Shown piece after piece: positions 17,459 through 26,492 of a stretch of DNA of 64,000 nt. A program made the translations under genes and the position numbers. The stretch comes from Jiella sonneratiae (GTDB taxonomy: Bacteria; Pseudomonadota; Alphaproteobacteria; Rhizobiales; Rhizobiaceae), in assembly GCF_017353515.1 (NCBI RefSeq), contig NZ_JAFMPY010000001.1:372001-436000 (forward strand), given 5' to 3'. How positions within the stretch are numbered: the stretch's first letter is position 1; every line of letters starts with the position of its first letter. Below the pieces are notes generated by a model, which was given only the letters and a program-made list of their open reading frames with translations, ran no database searches and was not told the DNA's origin.

Positions 17459-18783
17459 CGCCGCTCTCTTCCGGCCTGGTGATGCTCGTCGCGCTGCTCG
17501 GCCTTCTGGCGATCGGCACGCCCATCGCCTTCGCCCTCGGCCTCGTCGCCTTCGGCGCGCTCTATTCGGTCTATGGCGGGTTCTTCCTCGAAACCGTCGG
17601 CGAGCAGTTCTTCGGCTATCTCTCGCCCTTCAGCCTCGTCGCCGTGCCGATGTTCATCCTGATGGGCGCGGCGGTCGCCTCCTCGCCCGCCGGCAAGGAT
17701 CTCTACGAGGCGCTGGACCGCTGGCTGAACCGCGTCCCCGGCGGCCTCGTCCTGTCCAATCTCGGCGCTTGCTCGATCTTCGCCGCGCTGTCCGGCTCCT
17801 CGCCCGCCACCTGCGCGGCGATCGGCAAGATGGGCATTCCGGAGATGCGCCAGCGCGGCTATCCGGCGGAGATCGCCGCCGGCTCGATCGCCGCCGGCGG
17901 TACGCTCGGCATCCTCATTCCCCCATCCGTGACGATGATCGTCTACGGCATCGCGACGGAGACCTCGATCGGCCGGCTGTTCCTGGCGGGGCTCCTGCCC
18001 GGTCTGATGCTGACGGTGTTCTTCATGGCCTGGACGATCATCGCCTGCCGGCGGCGCGGGCTGGGTCTCTCCGAGCTGACCCAGAGCTTCTCGATGGCCG
18101 ATCGCTTCGCCGCTCTGCCGCGCGTCCTGCCGTTCCTCGCGATCATCGTCGGCGTCCTCTACGTGCTCTACGGGGGCGTCGCGACGCCGTCGGAAGCCGC
18201 CGGCGTCGGCGCGCTGTTCTGCCTGGTCCTCGTCGCGGTGATCTACGGCGTGTTCTCGCGGGCCTGGAAATTCTCGAACATGCAGGTGATCTTCCGCGAC
18301 ACGCTCAAGGAAAGCGTGATGATCATGCTGATCATCGGGGCGGCCGATCTCTTCGCCTTCGCCCTGTCGTCGATGTTCGTCACCCAGACGGTGGCGCAGG
18401 CGATCGCCGACCTCGAGGTGAACCGCTGGGTGCTGATGGCGGTGATCAACCTGTTCCTGCTGGTGGCGGGCTTCTTCCTGCCGCCGGTGGGGGTGATCCT
18501 GATGACCGCGCCGATCCTTCTGCCGATCATCACCAATGCCGGCTTCGACCCGTACTGGTTCGCCGTGATCCTGACGATCAACATGGAGATCGGCCTGATC
18601 ACCCCGCCGGTCGGCCTCAATCTCTACGTGATCAACGGCATCGCGCCGGACATCACCCTCGCCCAGATCCTGCGCGGGTCCCTGCCCTATGTCCTCTGCA
18701 TGGTGCTCGGCATCGTGGTGCTCTGCCTGTTTCCTCAGATCGCGCTGTTCCTGCCGGACTATGTCATGGGAGCTGCCAGATGA
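17455..18783 (+). CDS. matM: TRAP transporter large permease (malonate)
   Basis: The 442-residue DctM-type subunit forms the transport channel, with about 12 hydrophobic helices. Typical motifs are VAVPMFILMGAAVASS, SGSSPATCAAIGKMGIPEM, AGGTLGILIPPSVTMIVYG and, near the C-terminus, LITPPVGLNLYVINGI. It starts with GTG inside the matQ stop (GTGA overlap) and its own stop overlaps the matA ATG, so matQ, matM and matA are translationally coupled. Confidence 0.94.
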   Translation: MTPLSSGLVMLVALLGLLAIGTPIAFALGLVAFGALYSVYGGFFLETVGEQFFGYLSPFSLVAVPMFILMGAAVASSPAGKDLYEALDRWLNRVPGGLVLSNLGACSIFAALSGSSPATCAAIGKMGIPEMRQRGYPAEIAAGSIAAGGTLGILIPPSVTMIVYGIATETSIGRLFLAGLLPGLMLTVFFMAWTIIACRRRGLGLSELTQSFSMADRFAALPRVLPFLAIIVGVLYVLYGGVATPSEAAGVGALFCLVLVAVIYGVFSRAWKFSNMQVIFRDTLKESVMIMLIIGAADLFAFALSSMFVTQTVAQAIADLEVNRWVLMAVINLFLLVAGFFLPPVGVILMTAPILLPIITNAGFDPYWFAVILTINMEIGLITPPVGLNLYVINGIAPDITLAQILRGSLPYVLCMVLGIVVLCLFPQIALFLPDYVMGAAR

Positions 18784-20135
18784 GCCGCGTCTCGCTCCTG
18801 TCGGACCTGCTCGCCTCGATCGGCGCCCGCTCCTGGTTTTCCGGCGAGGAGGCGCCGCAGGGGATCGACGTGCCCGAGATCGCCGCGCTCTGCCACCGTC
18901 TCGTCTCCTCGCGCGGCGAGGCGACGGGCGTCCGCATGGCGGCCGATGTGATCAACGGCATCCGCGGTCTCGACGAAAAGAAGATCAAGCGGTTCTTCCA
19001 CATGCTGGCGGAGGAGTTCGCCCCCGATCCGGTCGAACTCGCCGAGGCCGCCGGCGCCTATGCCACCGATCCGAACCCGGCGACGCTCGGCCGGCTGCAG
19101 CATGCCGCCGAGCCGCCGCGCCAGGAGCTGTTCCGGCGGCTGAACCTCGCGCCGGGCGGCACCGCCGAACTCGTCAAGCTGCGCGAGCGGCTGTTGCCGC
19201 TGGTCCGGCAGGATCCTTCCCGGCTCGGCCCGGTTGACGAGGACCTGCGGCACCTCTTCCAGTCGTGGTTCAACCGCGGCTTCCTGATGCTGCGGCCGAT
19301 CGACTGGAACACCCCCGCCTCGATCCTCGAGAAGATCATCCAGTACGAGGCCGTCCATGCCATCGGCAACTGGGACGAGCTTCGCCAGCGCCTCGCGCCC
19401 GCCGACCGGCGCTGCTTCGCCTTCTTCCACCCCTCGATCCCCGACGACCCGCTGATCTTCGTCGAGGTGGCGCTGACCGACGAAATCCCCGCCTCGATCG
19501 CCGCGGTGCTCGATCCGACGCGGCCGATCATCGCCGCCGAGGACGCCCAGACCGCCGTCTTCTATTCGATCTCCAACTGCCACAGAGGGCTTGCCAGCGT
19601 CTCTTTCGGCTCGTTCCTGATCAAGCAGGTGGCAGAGGACCTGAAGGAGCACTTCCCCGATCTCAGGACCTTCGTCACGCTCTCGCCCGTCCCCGGCTTC
19701 GCCGCCTGGATCGAGGCGCTGCCGAAGGATTTGCGCGAGCGCCTCGAGCCGGGCGAAAAGCGCGCGATCGAAATCCTCGCCGAGACCGACTGGCAGGCCG
19801 ATCCGACGAAGGTCGAGGAGGCGCGGGGCGGCGTCCTGTCGCTCGCCGCCCGCTACTTCCTGCGGGCCAAGCGCGCCGACGGACAGCCGCAGGACCCGGT
19901 CGCCCGCTTCCATCTCGGCAACGGCGCGATGCTGAACCGCATCATGCATCTCGGCGACCCGTCGCGCCGCGGCCTTTCCCAGGCCCATGGTCTCATGGTC
20001 AACTATCTCTACGACCTGCCGAAGGTCGAGCAGCGGCACGAGGCCTATGCCGCCGAGGCGGAGATCGCCGCGAGCCGCGCCGTCACCGGCCTCCTGCCCG
20101 GCCGCGGCGGACACACACTGAAGGACGTCGCATGA
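18780..20135 (+). CDS. matA: malonyl-CoA decarboxylase
   Basis: MatA decarboxylates malonyl-CoA to acetyl-CoA. The 451-residue protein has the helical N-terminal domain (about 1-170) and the GNAT-like catalytic domain. The conserved serine lies in SISNCHRGLASVSFGSFLIK and the catalytic histidine in VARFHLGNGAMLNRIMHLGD, matching the Ser/His pair of the family. The start ATG overlaps the matM stop and its stop overlaps the matB start, the tight packing expected of one catabolic operon. Confidence 0.95.
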   Translation: MSRVSLLSDLLASIGARSWFSGEEAPQGIDVPEIAALCHRLVSSRGEATGVRMAADVINGIRGLDEKKIKRFFHMLAEEFAPDPVELAEAAGAYATDPNPATLGRLQHAAEPPRQELFRRLNLAPGGTAELVKLRERLLPLVRQDPSRLGPVDEDLRHLFQSWFNRGFLMLRPIDWNTPASILEKIIQYEAVHAIGNWDELRQRLAPADRRCFAFFHPSIPDDPLIFVEVALTDEIPASIAAVLDPTRPIIAAEDAQTAVFYSISNCHRGLASVSFGSFLIKQVAEDLKEHFPDLRTFVTLSPVPGFAAWIEALPKDLRERLEPGEKRAIEILAETDWQADPTKVEEARGGVLSLAARYFLRAKRADGQPQDPVARFHLGNGAMLNRIMHLGDPSRRGLSQAHGLMVNYLYDLPKVEQRHEAYAAEAEIAASRAVTGLLPGRGGHTLKDVA

Positions 20136-21661
20136 CCAACACGCTTTTCGACGGGCTGCTCGCCACCGGACGGCGCGATCCGCAGCGCCGCTTCGCGCTC
20201 CTGCCCGACGGCCGCTCCTATTCCTACGCCGACGTCGACGCCGTCTCGGCGCGCTTCGCCAACGTGCTCGCCGGCCTCGGCGTCGAATCCGGCGACCGGG
20301 TCGCCGTCCAGGTCGAAAAGTCGATCGAAGCGCTGATGCTCTATCTCGGCACCGTGCGGGCGGGGGGCGTGTTCCTGCCGCTCAACACCGCCTATACGCC
20401 GACCGAGATCGACTATTTCCTCGGCGACGCCAAGCCCGCCGTCTTCGTCTGCGATCCGAAGAAGCGGGACGCCCTGGCGGAGGTTGCCGCCAAGGCCGGC
20501 GCCGCGCTCGAAACCCTCGGCGTGTGGCGCTCGCCGGACGAGAGTGCCGGCTCGCTGAGCGACAAGGCGCTGGCCGCGCCTGAAAGCTTCGAGACCGTCG
20601 CCCGCGGCCCGGAGGACCTCGCCGCAATCCTCTATACTTCCGGCACGACCGGGCGCTCGAAGGGCGCGATGCTGAGCCACGCCAATCTTCTGTCGAATGC
20701 CGAGGTGCTGCAGAAGACCTGGGCGTTCACCAGGGACGACGTGCTTCTCCACGCGCTGCCGATCTTCCACACCCACGGCCTGTTCGTCGCCTCGAACACG
20801 GTGACGATCGCCGGCGGATCGCTGATCTTCCTACTGAAGTTCGATCCCGACGCGGTGTTCGAACATCTCGGCGGGTCGACCGCGATGATGGGCGTTCCGA
20901 CCTTCTACACCCGGCTCCTCGCCGACGCGCGGCTGAACCGGGAAACCACCGCCCACATGCGGCTCTTCACCTCGGGCTCGGCGCCGCTTCTCGCCGAGAC
21001 GCACCGCGCCTTCGAGGCGCGGACCGGCCAGCGCATCCTCGAGCGCTACGGCATGACCGAGACCAACATGAACACCTCCAACCCCTATGACGGCGAAAGG
21101 CGCGCCGGCACGGTCGGCTTTCCGCTCGAGGGCACGCAGCTCCGGATCGCCGAGCCGGAGAGCGGCGAGATCCTGCCGGACGGTGAGATCGGGGTGATCG
21201 AGGTGAAGGGGCCGAACGTCTTTTCCGGCTACTGGCAGATGCCGGAAAAGACCGCCTCGGAGTTCCGCGCCGACGGCTTCTTCATCACCGGCGACCTCGG
21301 CTTCGTCGACGCCGACGGCTACGTCACCATCGTCGGCCGCGGCAAGGATCTCGTCATCACCGGCGGCTACAACGTCTATCCGAAGGAGGTCGAACTCGTC
21401 ATCGACGAGCTCGACGGCGTCGTCGAGAGCGCCGTCATCGGCGTTCCGCACAAGGACTTCGGCGAGGGCGTCGTCGGCTGCGTGGTCGCCTCGAAGCCGC
21501 TGGAGGAGGCGGCGGTCATCGCCGCGCTGAAGGACAGGCTCGCCCGCTTCAAGCAGCCGAAGCGCATCGTCTTCGTCGACGAACTGCCGCGCAACACCAT
21601 GGGCAAGGTGCAGAAGAACGTCCTGCGCGAGGACTACAAGGACCTTTTCGCCGGCGGGTGA
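20132..21661 (+). CDS. matB: malonyl-CoA synthetase
   Basis: MatB is an ATP-dependent acyl-CoA ligase that activates malonate. The 509-residue protein has the AMP-binding P-loop YTSGTTGRSKGAMLSH (about 169-184), RYGMTETNMNTSNPYDGERR (the acid-recognition region, with an arginine typical of malonyl ligases), the GDLGFVDADGYVTIVGRGKD hinge motif, and the C-terminal catalytic lysine in PRNTMGKVQKN. It closes the operon: MatP-Q-M import malonate, MatB makes malonyl-CoA and MatA yields acetyl-CoA. The start overlaps the matA stop (ATGA). Confidence 0.96.
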   Translation: MTNTLFDGLLATGRRDPQRRFALLPDGRSYSYADVDAVSARFANVLAGLGVESGDRVAVQVEKSIEALMLYLGTVRAGGVFLPLNTAYTPTEIDYFLGDAKPAVFVCDPKKRDALAEVAAKAGAALETLGVWRSPDESAGSLSDKALAAPESFETVARGPEDLAAILYTSGTTGRSKGAMLSHANLLSNAEVLQKTWAFTRDDVLLHALPIFHTHGLFVASNTVTIAGGSLIFLLKFDPDAVFEHLGGSTAMMGVPTFYTRLLADARLNRETTAHMRLFTSGSAPLLAETHRAFEARTGQRILERYGMTETNMNTSNPYDGERRAGTVGFPLEGTQLRIAEPESGEILPDGEIGVIEVKGPNVFSGYWQMPEKTASEFRADGFFITGDLGFVDADGYVTIVGRGKDLVITGGYNVYPKEVELVIDELDGVVESAVIGVPHKDFGEGVVGCVVASKPLEEAAVIAALKDRLARFKQPKRIVFVDELPRNTMGKVQKNVLREDYKDLFAGG

Positions 21662-21828
21662 GGGGCGTAGCACCTGGGCGGCGGGCGTCCCCTTTCCCGG
21701 CGGGAGAAAAGCGATTTCGTCGGTTTGGCCGCGCGCAGGGGCCAGCCGATAGAAATCGCAACACAGGGGGCCCACCTGGCCGGCTGCAGCTTCCGCAAAG
21801 AGGTCCCCGACGTCTCACCTGGTCGTCA

Positions 21829-21850
21829 TCCCGGGCCTGACCCGGGATCC
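21829..21850. repeat. palindrome CATCCCGGG-N5-CCCGGGATC
   Basis: ATCCCGGG and CCCGGGAT flank a 5-base loop. The same 'gtcatcccgg...ccgggatcc' wording recurs inverted inside both copies of the adjacent tandem repeat, so the three palindromes form a cluster like the mosaic intergenic elements of rhizobia and enterics. Confidence 0.6.
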
Positions 21851-22201
21851 ATGCCTCCGTATCTCCGCGCCTGTCGGCAGCAGGAAGAGCCCGACCGCCT
21901 TGCACCCGATGATCCGCGGAGATGGCTTGGCATGGATCCCGGCTCGAGGCCGGGATGACGAGGCTTCGATGTCGCCGCGTCTCTTCGGAGCGCCGTTGTC
22001 GCGGAAAACGGCCCCATCGCTCGGCCATGCCTCCGCATCTCCGCGCCTGTCGGCGGCAGGAGGGGCCCGACCGCCTTGCACCCGAAGATCCGCGGAGATG
22101 GCTTGGCATGGATCCCGGCTCGAGGCCGGGATGACGAGGCTTCGATGTCGTGGCGTCTCGTCGGAGCGCCGTTGTCGCGGAACACGCGGCCCCTTCGCTC
22201 G
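21849..22201. repeat. two-copy 176-bp tandem repeat with internal palindromes
   Basis: Unit 1 (21849-22024) and unit 2 (22025-22201) are the same sequence with a few substitutions and a short length change near the end, and both begin CCATGCCTCCG. Each contains a perfect 8-bp palindrome ATCCCGGC-TCGAG-GCCGGGAT, at 21936-21956 and 22112-22132, exactly 176 bp apart. The repeat fills the 551-bp gap between the converging matB and FUSC genes. Short open frames through it are translation of repeat DNA, not genes. Confidence 0.85.
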
Positions 22202-22212
22202 GCCACCCTCCC

Positions 22213-23277
22213 TCACTCCTGCAGCGCCTTCAGCGCCTGCGGCCTGACCAGCCACAGCGCAAGCGCCCCGAGCGCCGCCAGCGGCACCATCATCGCCGCC
22301 GCCGCGCCCATCGTCGCCAGCCGCTCGAAAGCGAGCGTCTCGAAGGGCGTCGCGATGTTCAGGAAGGCGAGGACGGTCACCGTCAGGCAGGCGATGAAAC
22401 CGGTATAGCTCATCGGCAGGATCCGGAAGCCGAGCGGCAGGGTGACGAGGCCGATCGGCGCGATCCACCACGGGTCGGTGGTGATCGCCGCAACGGCTAA
22501 CAGGGCGAGCGTGCCGAGGACGGTGCCGACGCCGCGCTGCCAGGTGCGCGAGAAGAGCTGTCCGTGCGGCGGCAGGCAGAGCGCGACGAAGGTCAGCGGA
22601 AACCAGAAGCCGTGGGCGCCGAAATGCCGCTGGCCGACATAGACCGAGATAACGAGGCCGGTGGCGAAGACCGCCCCGAAGACGGCGCTGTAATGGCTCG
22701 AGGTCGCCTCCTCGGGCGGCAGCGTCGCGGCGAGGCCGGCGAGCCGGGTGACGACGAGACTCCAGATCATCGACAGGCAGTAGACGAGGAACAGCGCTTC
22801 CGGCCGGTCCGCCGGCATCAGCGAACTCGTGAAGATCGTCCAGAAGATCAGACCGCGGACCACCGGCCGCGCGAAGCCGTAATGGCCGGCCGTCGCCGCC
22901 GCGATCCCGACCATCGGGGCGACCAAAAGCGTCATGTCGCGATTGCCGAGACAGACGAAGCCGGCGAGCCCGGTGGCGAAGACGATCAGGCCGGCGCTGC
23001 CGGAGCGCACGTCCTTGGAGGCGAGATGCGCCGACATGGCGGCGATGAGTGCGGCGATCGCCAGCTTGCCGAACAGGAAGCCGCAGACGACCGGCGGCAG
23101 CGCCGCGGCGATCATCGTCGCGGCGACGGCCTTCCACGGCATCGGCTGGCCGGAGATACGGATGGTCCCGCGCAAGACGTCGACGAAACGCTGCCCGGCC
23201 GTCGGCGTGCCGCCGGCCCCGCCGGGCCTGCCCTCGGCGGGCGAACGGGCCGCCGGCCGGCCGGCATCCGCGCTCAT
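22213..23277 (-). CDS. FUSC-family inner-membrane protein
   Basis: This 354-residue protein has about ten hydrophobic helices in two groups separated by a short polar stretch (RLAGLAATLPPEEATSSHYS). The second half carries RTWQRGVGTVLGTLALLAVA, the 'R.lGT..G' signature of the FUSC (fusaric acid resistance-like) families. Such proteins are linked to efflux of aromatic acids, but this one lacks the cytoplasmic domain of AaeB, so no substrate is predicted. Its ATG overlaps the stop of the MOSC gene (ATGA), so the two are coupled. Confidence 0.75.
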   Translation of the reverse strand: MSADAGRPAARSPAEGRPGGAGGTPTAGQRFVDVLRGTIRISGQPMPWKAVAATMIAAALPPVVCGFLFGKLAIAALIAAMSAHLASKDVRSGSAGLIVFATGLAGFVCLGNRDMTLLVAPMVGIAAATAGHYGFARPVVRGLIFWTIFTSSLMPADRPEALFLVYCLSMIWSLVVTRLAGLAATLPPEEATSSHYSAVFGAVFATGLVISVYVGQRHFGAHGFWFPLTFVALCLPPHGQLFSRTWQRGVGTVLGTLALLAVAAITTDPWWIAPIGLVTLPLGFRILPMSYTGFIACLTVTVLAFLNIATPFETLAFERLATMGAAAAMMVPLAALGALALWLVRPQALKALQE

Positions 23278-23885
23278 CCGCCGTAGATCCACTGTTCGGG
23301 AAGCCGCGCCTCGAAGCTTTCGCCGGTGCGGATCGTGCCGGGCTTCTCGACCCAGGCGACGAGCCCGCGGCGCTTCTTCGCCGCCGGGACGAAGCCGAGC
23401 TCGACATCCGTGCCGCCGCCGGCCTTCGCGGCGACCGCGCGGCCGGCGAACCGGCAGGGGCCGTTGTCGCCGTCCACCTTCACCGTCACCCCGCTTTCGA
23501 AGAACAGGAGCGTGCGCGGCGGCAGCAGCGAGAGCTGCGCGATGCCCTCGACGAGGAGGTTGCCGCCGATCCATTCCGGCCGGATCTCGGCAATGCCGAG
23601 CGCCTTCGCGACGGCCGCCAATTCGTCAGGAGAGAGGATCGACAGCTGGCGCTCGTTGCGGATCTCGGTCCCGCGCTCGTACCAGGGCTCGCGCCCGCCG
23701 GAGCGCCGCGTCCCACCGCCATGGACGTCGCCGGCGATGCCGTCGAAACCGAGCGCGAGGGTCTCGACGGCGTGCGTCTCGAACCCCGCGCCGAAGGTCC
23801 GGTAGAGCCCGGCGACGGTGCCCTTCAGCCGGCGCGCCGGGGTGATCTGCGGCAGTTCGAAGCCGGGAAGCATGGTCTGGCCCAT
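23274..23885 (-). CDS. MOSC-domain protein
   Basis: The 203-residue protein matches the MOSC fold, a beta-barrel that binds sulfurated molybdenum cofactor or handles N-hydroxylated substrates. The family's essential cysteine appears in KVDGDNGPCRFAG, and VETLALGFDGIAGDVHGG is the usual 'G..GD.H.G' segment. It sits 3.2 kb from a molybdenum-hydroxylase maturation cluster on the same strand, which may be meaningful. AGGAG precedes the start at 23885. Downstream it is coupled to the FUSC gene. Confidence 0.88.
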   Translation of the reverse strand: MGQTMLPGFELPQITPARRLKGTVAGLYRTFGAGFETHAVETLALGFDGIAGDVHGGGTRRSGGREPWYERGTEIRNERQLSILSPDELAAVAKALGIAEIRPEWIGGNLLVEGIAQLSLLPPRTLLFFESGVTVKVDGDNGPCRFAGRAVAAKAGGGTDVELGFVPAAKKRRGLVAWVEKPGTIRTGESFEARLPEQWIYGG

Positions 23886-23996
23886 GGCCGCCTCTCCTGA
23901 TGACGTCTCTGCCCTGTCTCGCGCAGGAAACGATCGCGCACAAGGCCGGCATCCCCGCGGACCGGGCCGCGCCGGCGGCTTGCGGCGGGATCGGAC

Positions 23997-24635
23997 CTAG
24001 TAGCGCGGATCCTCGGCCGCCTCGTCGCCGGTCTTCGCCGCTTCCGGGGAATAGGTCGCGACCCGGTAGATATAAATCGCCGCGATCGCCACGATGACGA
24101 CGTTCGAGACCGGGCCGACATAGGCGCCGACCACCTCGTATTGCTGGCCGAGCAGATAGCCGACGACGGTCAGCATCGCCGTCCAGACCGCACTGCCGAT
24201 CGCCGAGTAGAGGAGGAACGTCGGCATCGGCATGTGCGCGATGCCGGCAGGCACGGAGATCAGGGTGCGGACCGTCGGCAGCTGGCGGCCGAAGAGCACG
24301 GCCGTGGCGCCGCGGCGCCGGAACCAGACATTGGCCCGCTCGACATCGGCGGGCGACAGCGTCAGCCAGCGGCCGTGCCGCGCGGCGAGGCGCGTCATCC
24401 GCCGCTCGCCGAGGGCGTGCCCGGCATAGTACCAGGGAACGACGCCGAGGAGCGAGCCGATCGTCCCCGACGCGACCACGGAGAAGAGCGACATCTCGCC
24501 CTTGGCCGACTGGTAGCCGGCGAGCGGCATGATCAGTTCCGAGGGGATCGGCGGAAAGACGTTTTCGAGAAACATCAGGAGGCCGATCCCGAAGACCCCG
24601 AAATCGCTCATGATCGTCCGGACGACGTCGTCCAT
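23997..24635 (-). CDS. DedA family membrane protein
   Basis: DedA/SNARE-associated proteins are inner-membrane proteins now linked to undecaprenyl-phosphate or phospholipid flipping and to proton-driven stress tolerance. The 212-residue sequence shows the hallmark LENVFPPIPSELIMPLAGY near residues 22-40, the re-entrant GTIGSLLGVVPWYYAGHALG, and RQLPTVRTLISVPAGIAHMP with the two conserved arginines. I use the ATG at 24635 with AGGAG ten bases upstream; another ATG nine codons earlier is possible. Confidence 0.92.
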   Translation of the reverse strand: MDDVVRTIMSDFGVFGIGLLMFLENVFPPIPSELIMPLAGYQSAKGEMSLFSVVASGTIGSLLGVVPWYYAGHALGERRMTRLAARHGRWLTLSPADVERANVWFRRRGATAVLFGRQLPTVRTLISVPAGIAHMPMPTFLLYSAIGSAVWTAMLTVVGYLLGQQYEVVGAYVGPVSNVVIVAIAAIYIYRVATYSPEAAKTGDEAAEDPRY

Positions 24636-24863
24636 TGCCGCATCGCTCCTCGTCTCGTGCAAAAATCCGGTGACGGCTCCCGTCCGGCATGCAAGGCAGC
24701 AGCAGCGACGTTCGTTCCATCGCCGCTCGGGGTGTGGCGCACCGGGGTGTGGCCCCCTGGGGTAGGCCGGTCGTGCCGGAAGCCATCGCCCCGCCGACCG
24801 GACGATCCGTCCGACGAACCGTCGCAGGGCATCGGAGAAAGAGATCGCGCGGGCTCGCGACGC

Positions 24864-26492
24864 TCAGCCGCGATCCAGCCGTCCACCCGCCGCTTCCAGT
24901 GCTTCCGGCGTGTCGACGTCGAGGCTCGCTGCGGGGCCGATGTCGATCTCGATCAGCGCGTCCGGGTTGGCGGCGATGATCCGCGCCGCACCGACGTCGC
25001 CGGAGAGCGCATCGACCGCATCGGCGAACTGCCGCGACAGGATCACCGGATTGCGCCGCTCGCCGCGGTCGCAGGCGGCGACGATCGCGCCCCTGCCCTT
25101 GCCCGTGAAGGCGGCGATCAGGCGGTCGAGGTCCTTGCCGGTGAGGAGCGGCTGGTCGGCCAGCATGACGAGGATGCCGTCGGCCTCCCGGGCGGCGAGG
25201 AAGCCCGCCTTGACGGAGGTCGACAGCCCGTCCGAATAGTTGGGATTGCCCACGATCTGGACGTCGAGGCCATCGAGAGCCGCCACGACGTCGGCGCGCA
25301 TGTGACCGACGACGACATGCACGCTCGCGGCGTTGCGCGCCGCCAGCGCGGTCTCGACGGAACGGCGGACGAGCGGCTTGCCGTCGAAGGCGGCGAGCAG
25401 CTTGTTCGTCCCGCCCATGCGGCTGGACTTGCCCGCGGCGAGCACGACGATGTCCACCGAGGGATCGTCCGCCTCGCCGTCGCCATCCTCTTTCCGCTCG
25501 CCCTCGCGCGGCCGCGGCCGCGAGGCGATCTCCATCAAGAGGCCGCCGACGCCCATCTTGCGGATGTCTTCACCCGACACCGGAAGATCCGCCAGCAAAC
25601 GGTTGATAATCCAATCGAAACCGTTCTCCTTCGGGCTGCGGGCGCAGCCCGGCGCGCCGACGACCGGCCGGCCGCCGAGCGCCCCGAGCAGCAGGAGATT
25701 GCCGGGATCGACCGGCATGCCGAGGTGGTCCACCCTGCCGCCGGCGAGGCGGATGGCCGCGGGCACGACATCGTCCTCGTCGATCACGGCGGAGGCGCCG
25801 AAGACGAGCACGAGATCGGCGTCGTCCACCTCCTTGAGGCGTTGCGCCAGCGCTTGTGCCTCGTGGGCCGTGCGGGTCTCGCCGACGACCGAGGAGCCCG
25901 AGGGCGAAAGCCTCGCGTCGGTGATCCGCCGGGTCTTGTCCAGCGTCTTCGGGCGGGTTCCGGCGAGCTCGGTCTGGATCAGCGCGACCTTGCGGGCCCG
26001 AAAGGGCGCGAGCCGGAAGGCGGGACCTTCGGCGAGCACCTTCAGCACGGCCTCGACGGAGCCGCCCGCGACGGCGAGCGGAATGATCTTCACCGTCGCG
26101 ACCATCCGGCCGGGCCCCACCGGCTCGAATTCGCCGAGGGTCGCAAGGGTGATCGAGGGGTCGACGGCGTTAATGCGGTCGACGACGGCGCGGTCGGGCA
26201 TAAACAGGCCCGCCGCCTCGGCGAAGACGTTGACGCGGCCGGTCGCGGCGCCCGCGACCGACAGGCCCGATCCGCCGAGCGCCGCGCCGATGCGCGCCGC
26301 CGCCTCGTCCTCGGCAAGGTCGTCCGCATCGAGCCTCGCCGCCACGACGGCGGCGATTCCCGCCTCCGCGAGAGCCTCGATGTCGCCGGCCGACAGCCGC
26401 GTTCCCTTGGCGATGCGGCCCGTGGCGACCGCTTGCGAATGGGCCAGCAGCGCCCCTTCGGCTTCCCGCGTCGGAAGCTGCCCGAACCTCAT
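24864..26492 (-). CDS. molybdopterin-binding / MocA-like nucleotidyltransferase fusion
   Basis: This 542-residue protein joins two domains. Residues about 1-340 are a MoeA/MoaB-like molybdopterin-binding region (TLGEFEPVGPGRMVATVKII, VGETRTAHEAQALAQRL, LVLVFGASAVIDEDD). Residues about 345-542 form a MobA/MocA nucleotidyltransferase with VVLAAGKSSRMGGTNKLLA (substrate loop) and VMLADQPLLTGKDL. MocA-type enzymes attach CMP to molybdopterin to make the MCD cofactor used by xanthine-oxidase-family hydroxylases. It starts on the stop of the XdhC gene (ATGA overlap), placing it in a hydroxylase maturation operon. Confidence 0.88.
   Translation of the reverse strand: MRFGQLPTREAEGALLAHSQAVATGRIAKGTRLSAGDIEALAEAGIAAVVAARLDADDLAEDEAAARIGAALGGSGLSVAGAATGRVNVFAEAAGLFMPDRAVVDRINAVDPSITLATLGEFEPVGPGRMVATVKIIPLAVAGGSVEAVLKVLAEGPAFRLAPFRARKVALIQTELAGTRPKTLDKTRRITDARLSPSGSSVVGETRTAHEAQALAQRLKEVDDADLVLVFGASAVIDEDDVVPAAIRLAGGRVDHLGMPVDPGNLLLLGALGGRPVVGAPGCARSPKENGFDWIINRLLADLPVSGEDIRKMGVGGLLMEIASRPRPREGERKEDGDGEADDPSVDIVVLAAGKSSRMGGTNKLLAAFDGKPLVRRSVETALAARNAASVHVVVGHMRADVVAALDGLDVQIVGNPNYSDGLSTSVKAGFLAAREADGILVMLADQPLLTGKDLDRLIAAFTGKGRGAIVAACDRGERRNPVILSRQFADAVDALSGDVGAARIIAANPDALIEIDIGPAASLDVDTPEALEAAGGRLDRG

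Noticed and set aside
21815-23407. Minus-strand open frame of 530 codons through the tandem repeat
   Set aside because: It reads an alternative frame of the FUSC gene and then repeat DNA, giving the same peptide twice; explained by the 176-bp repeat.
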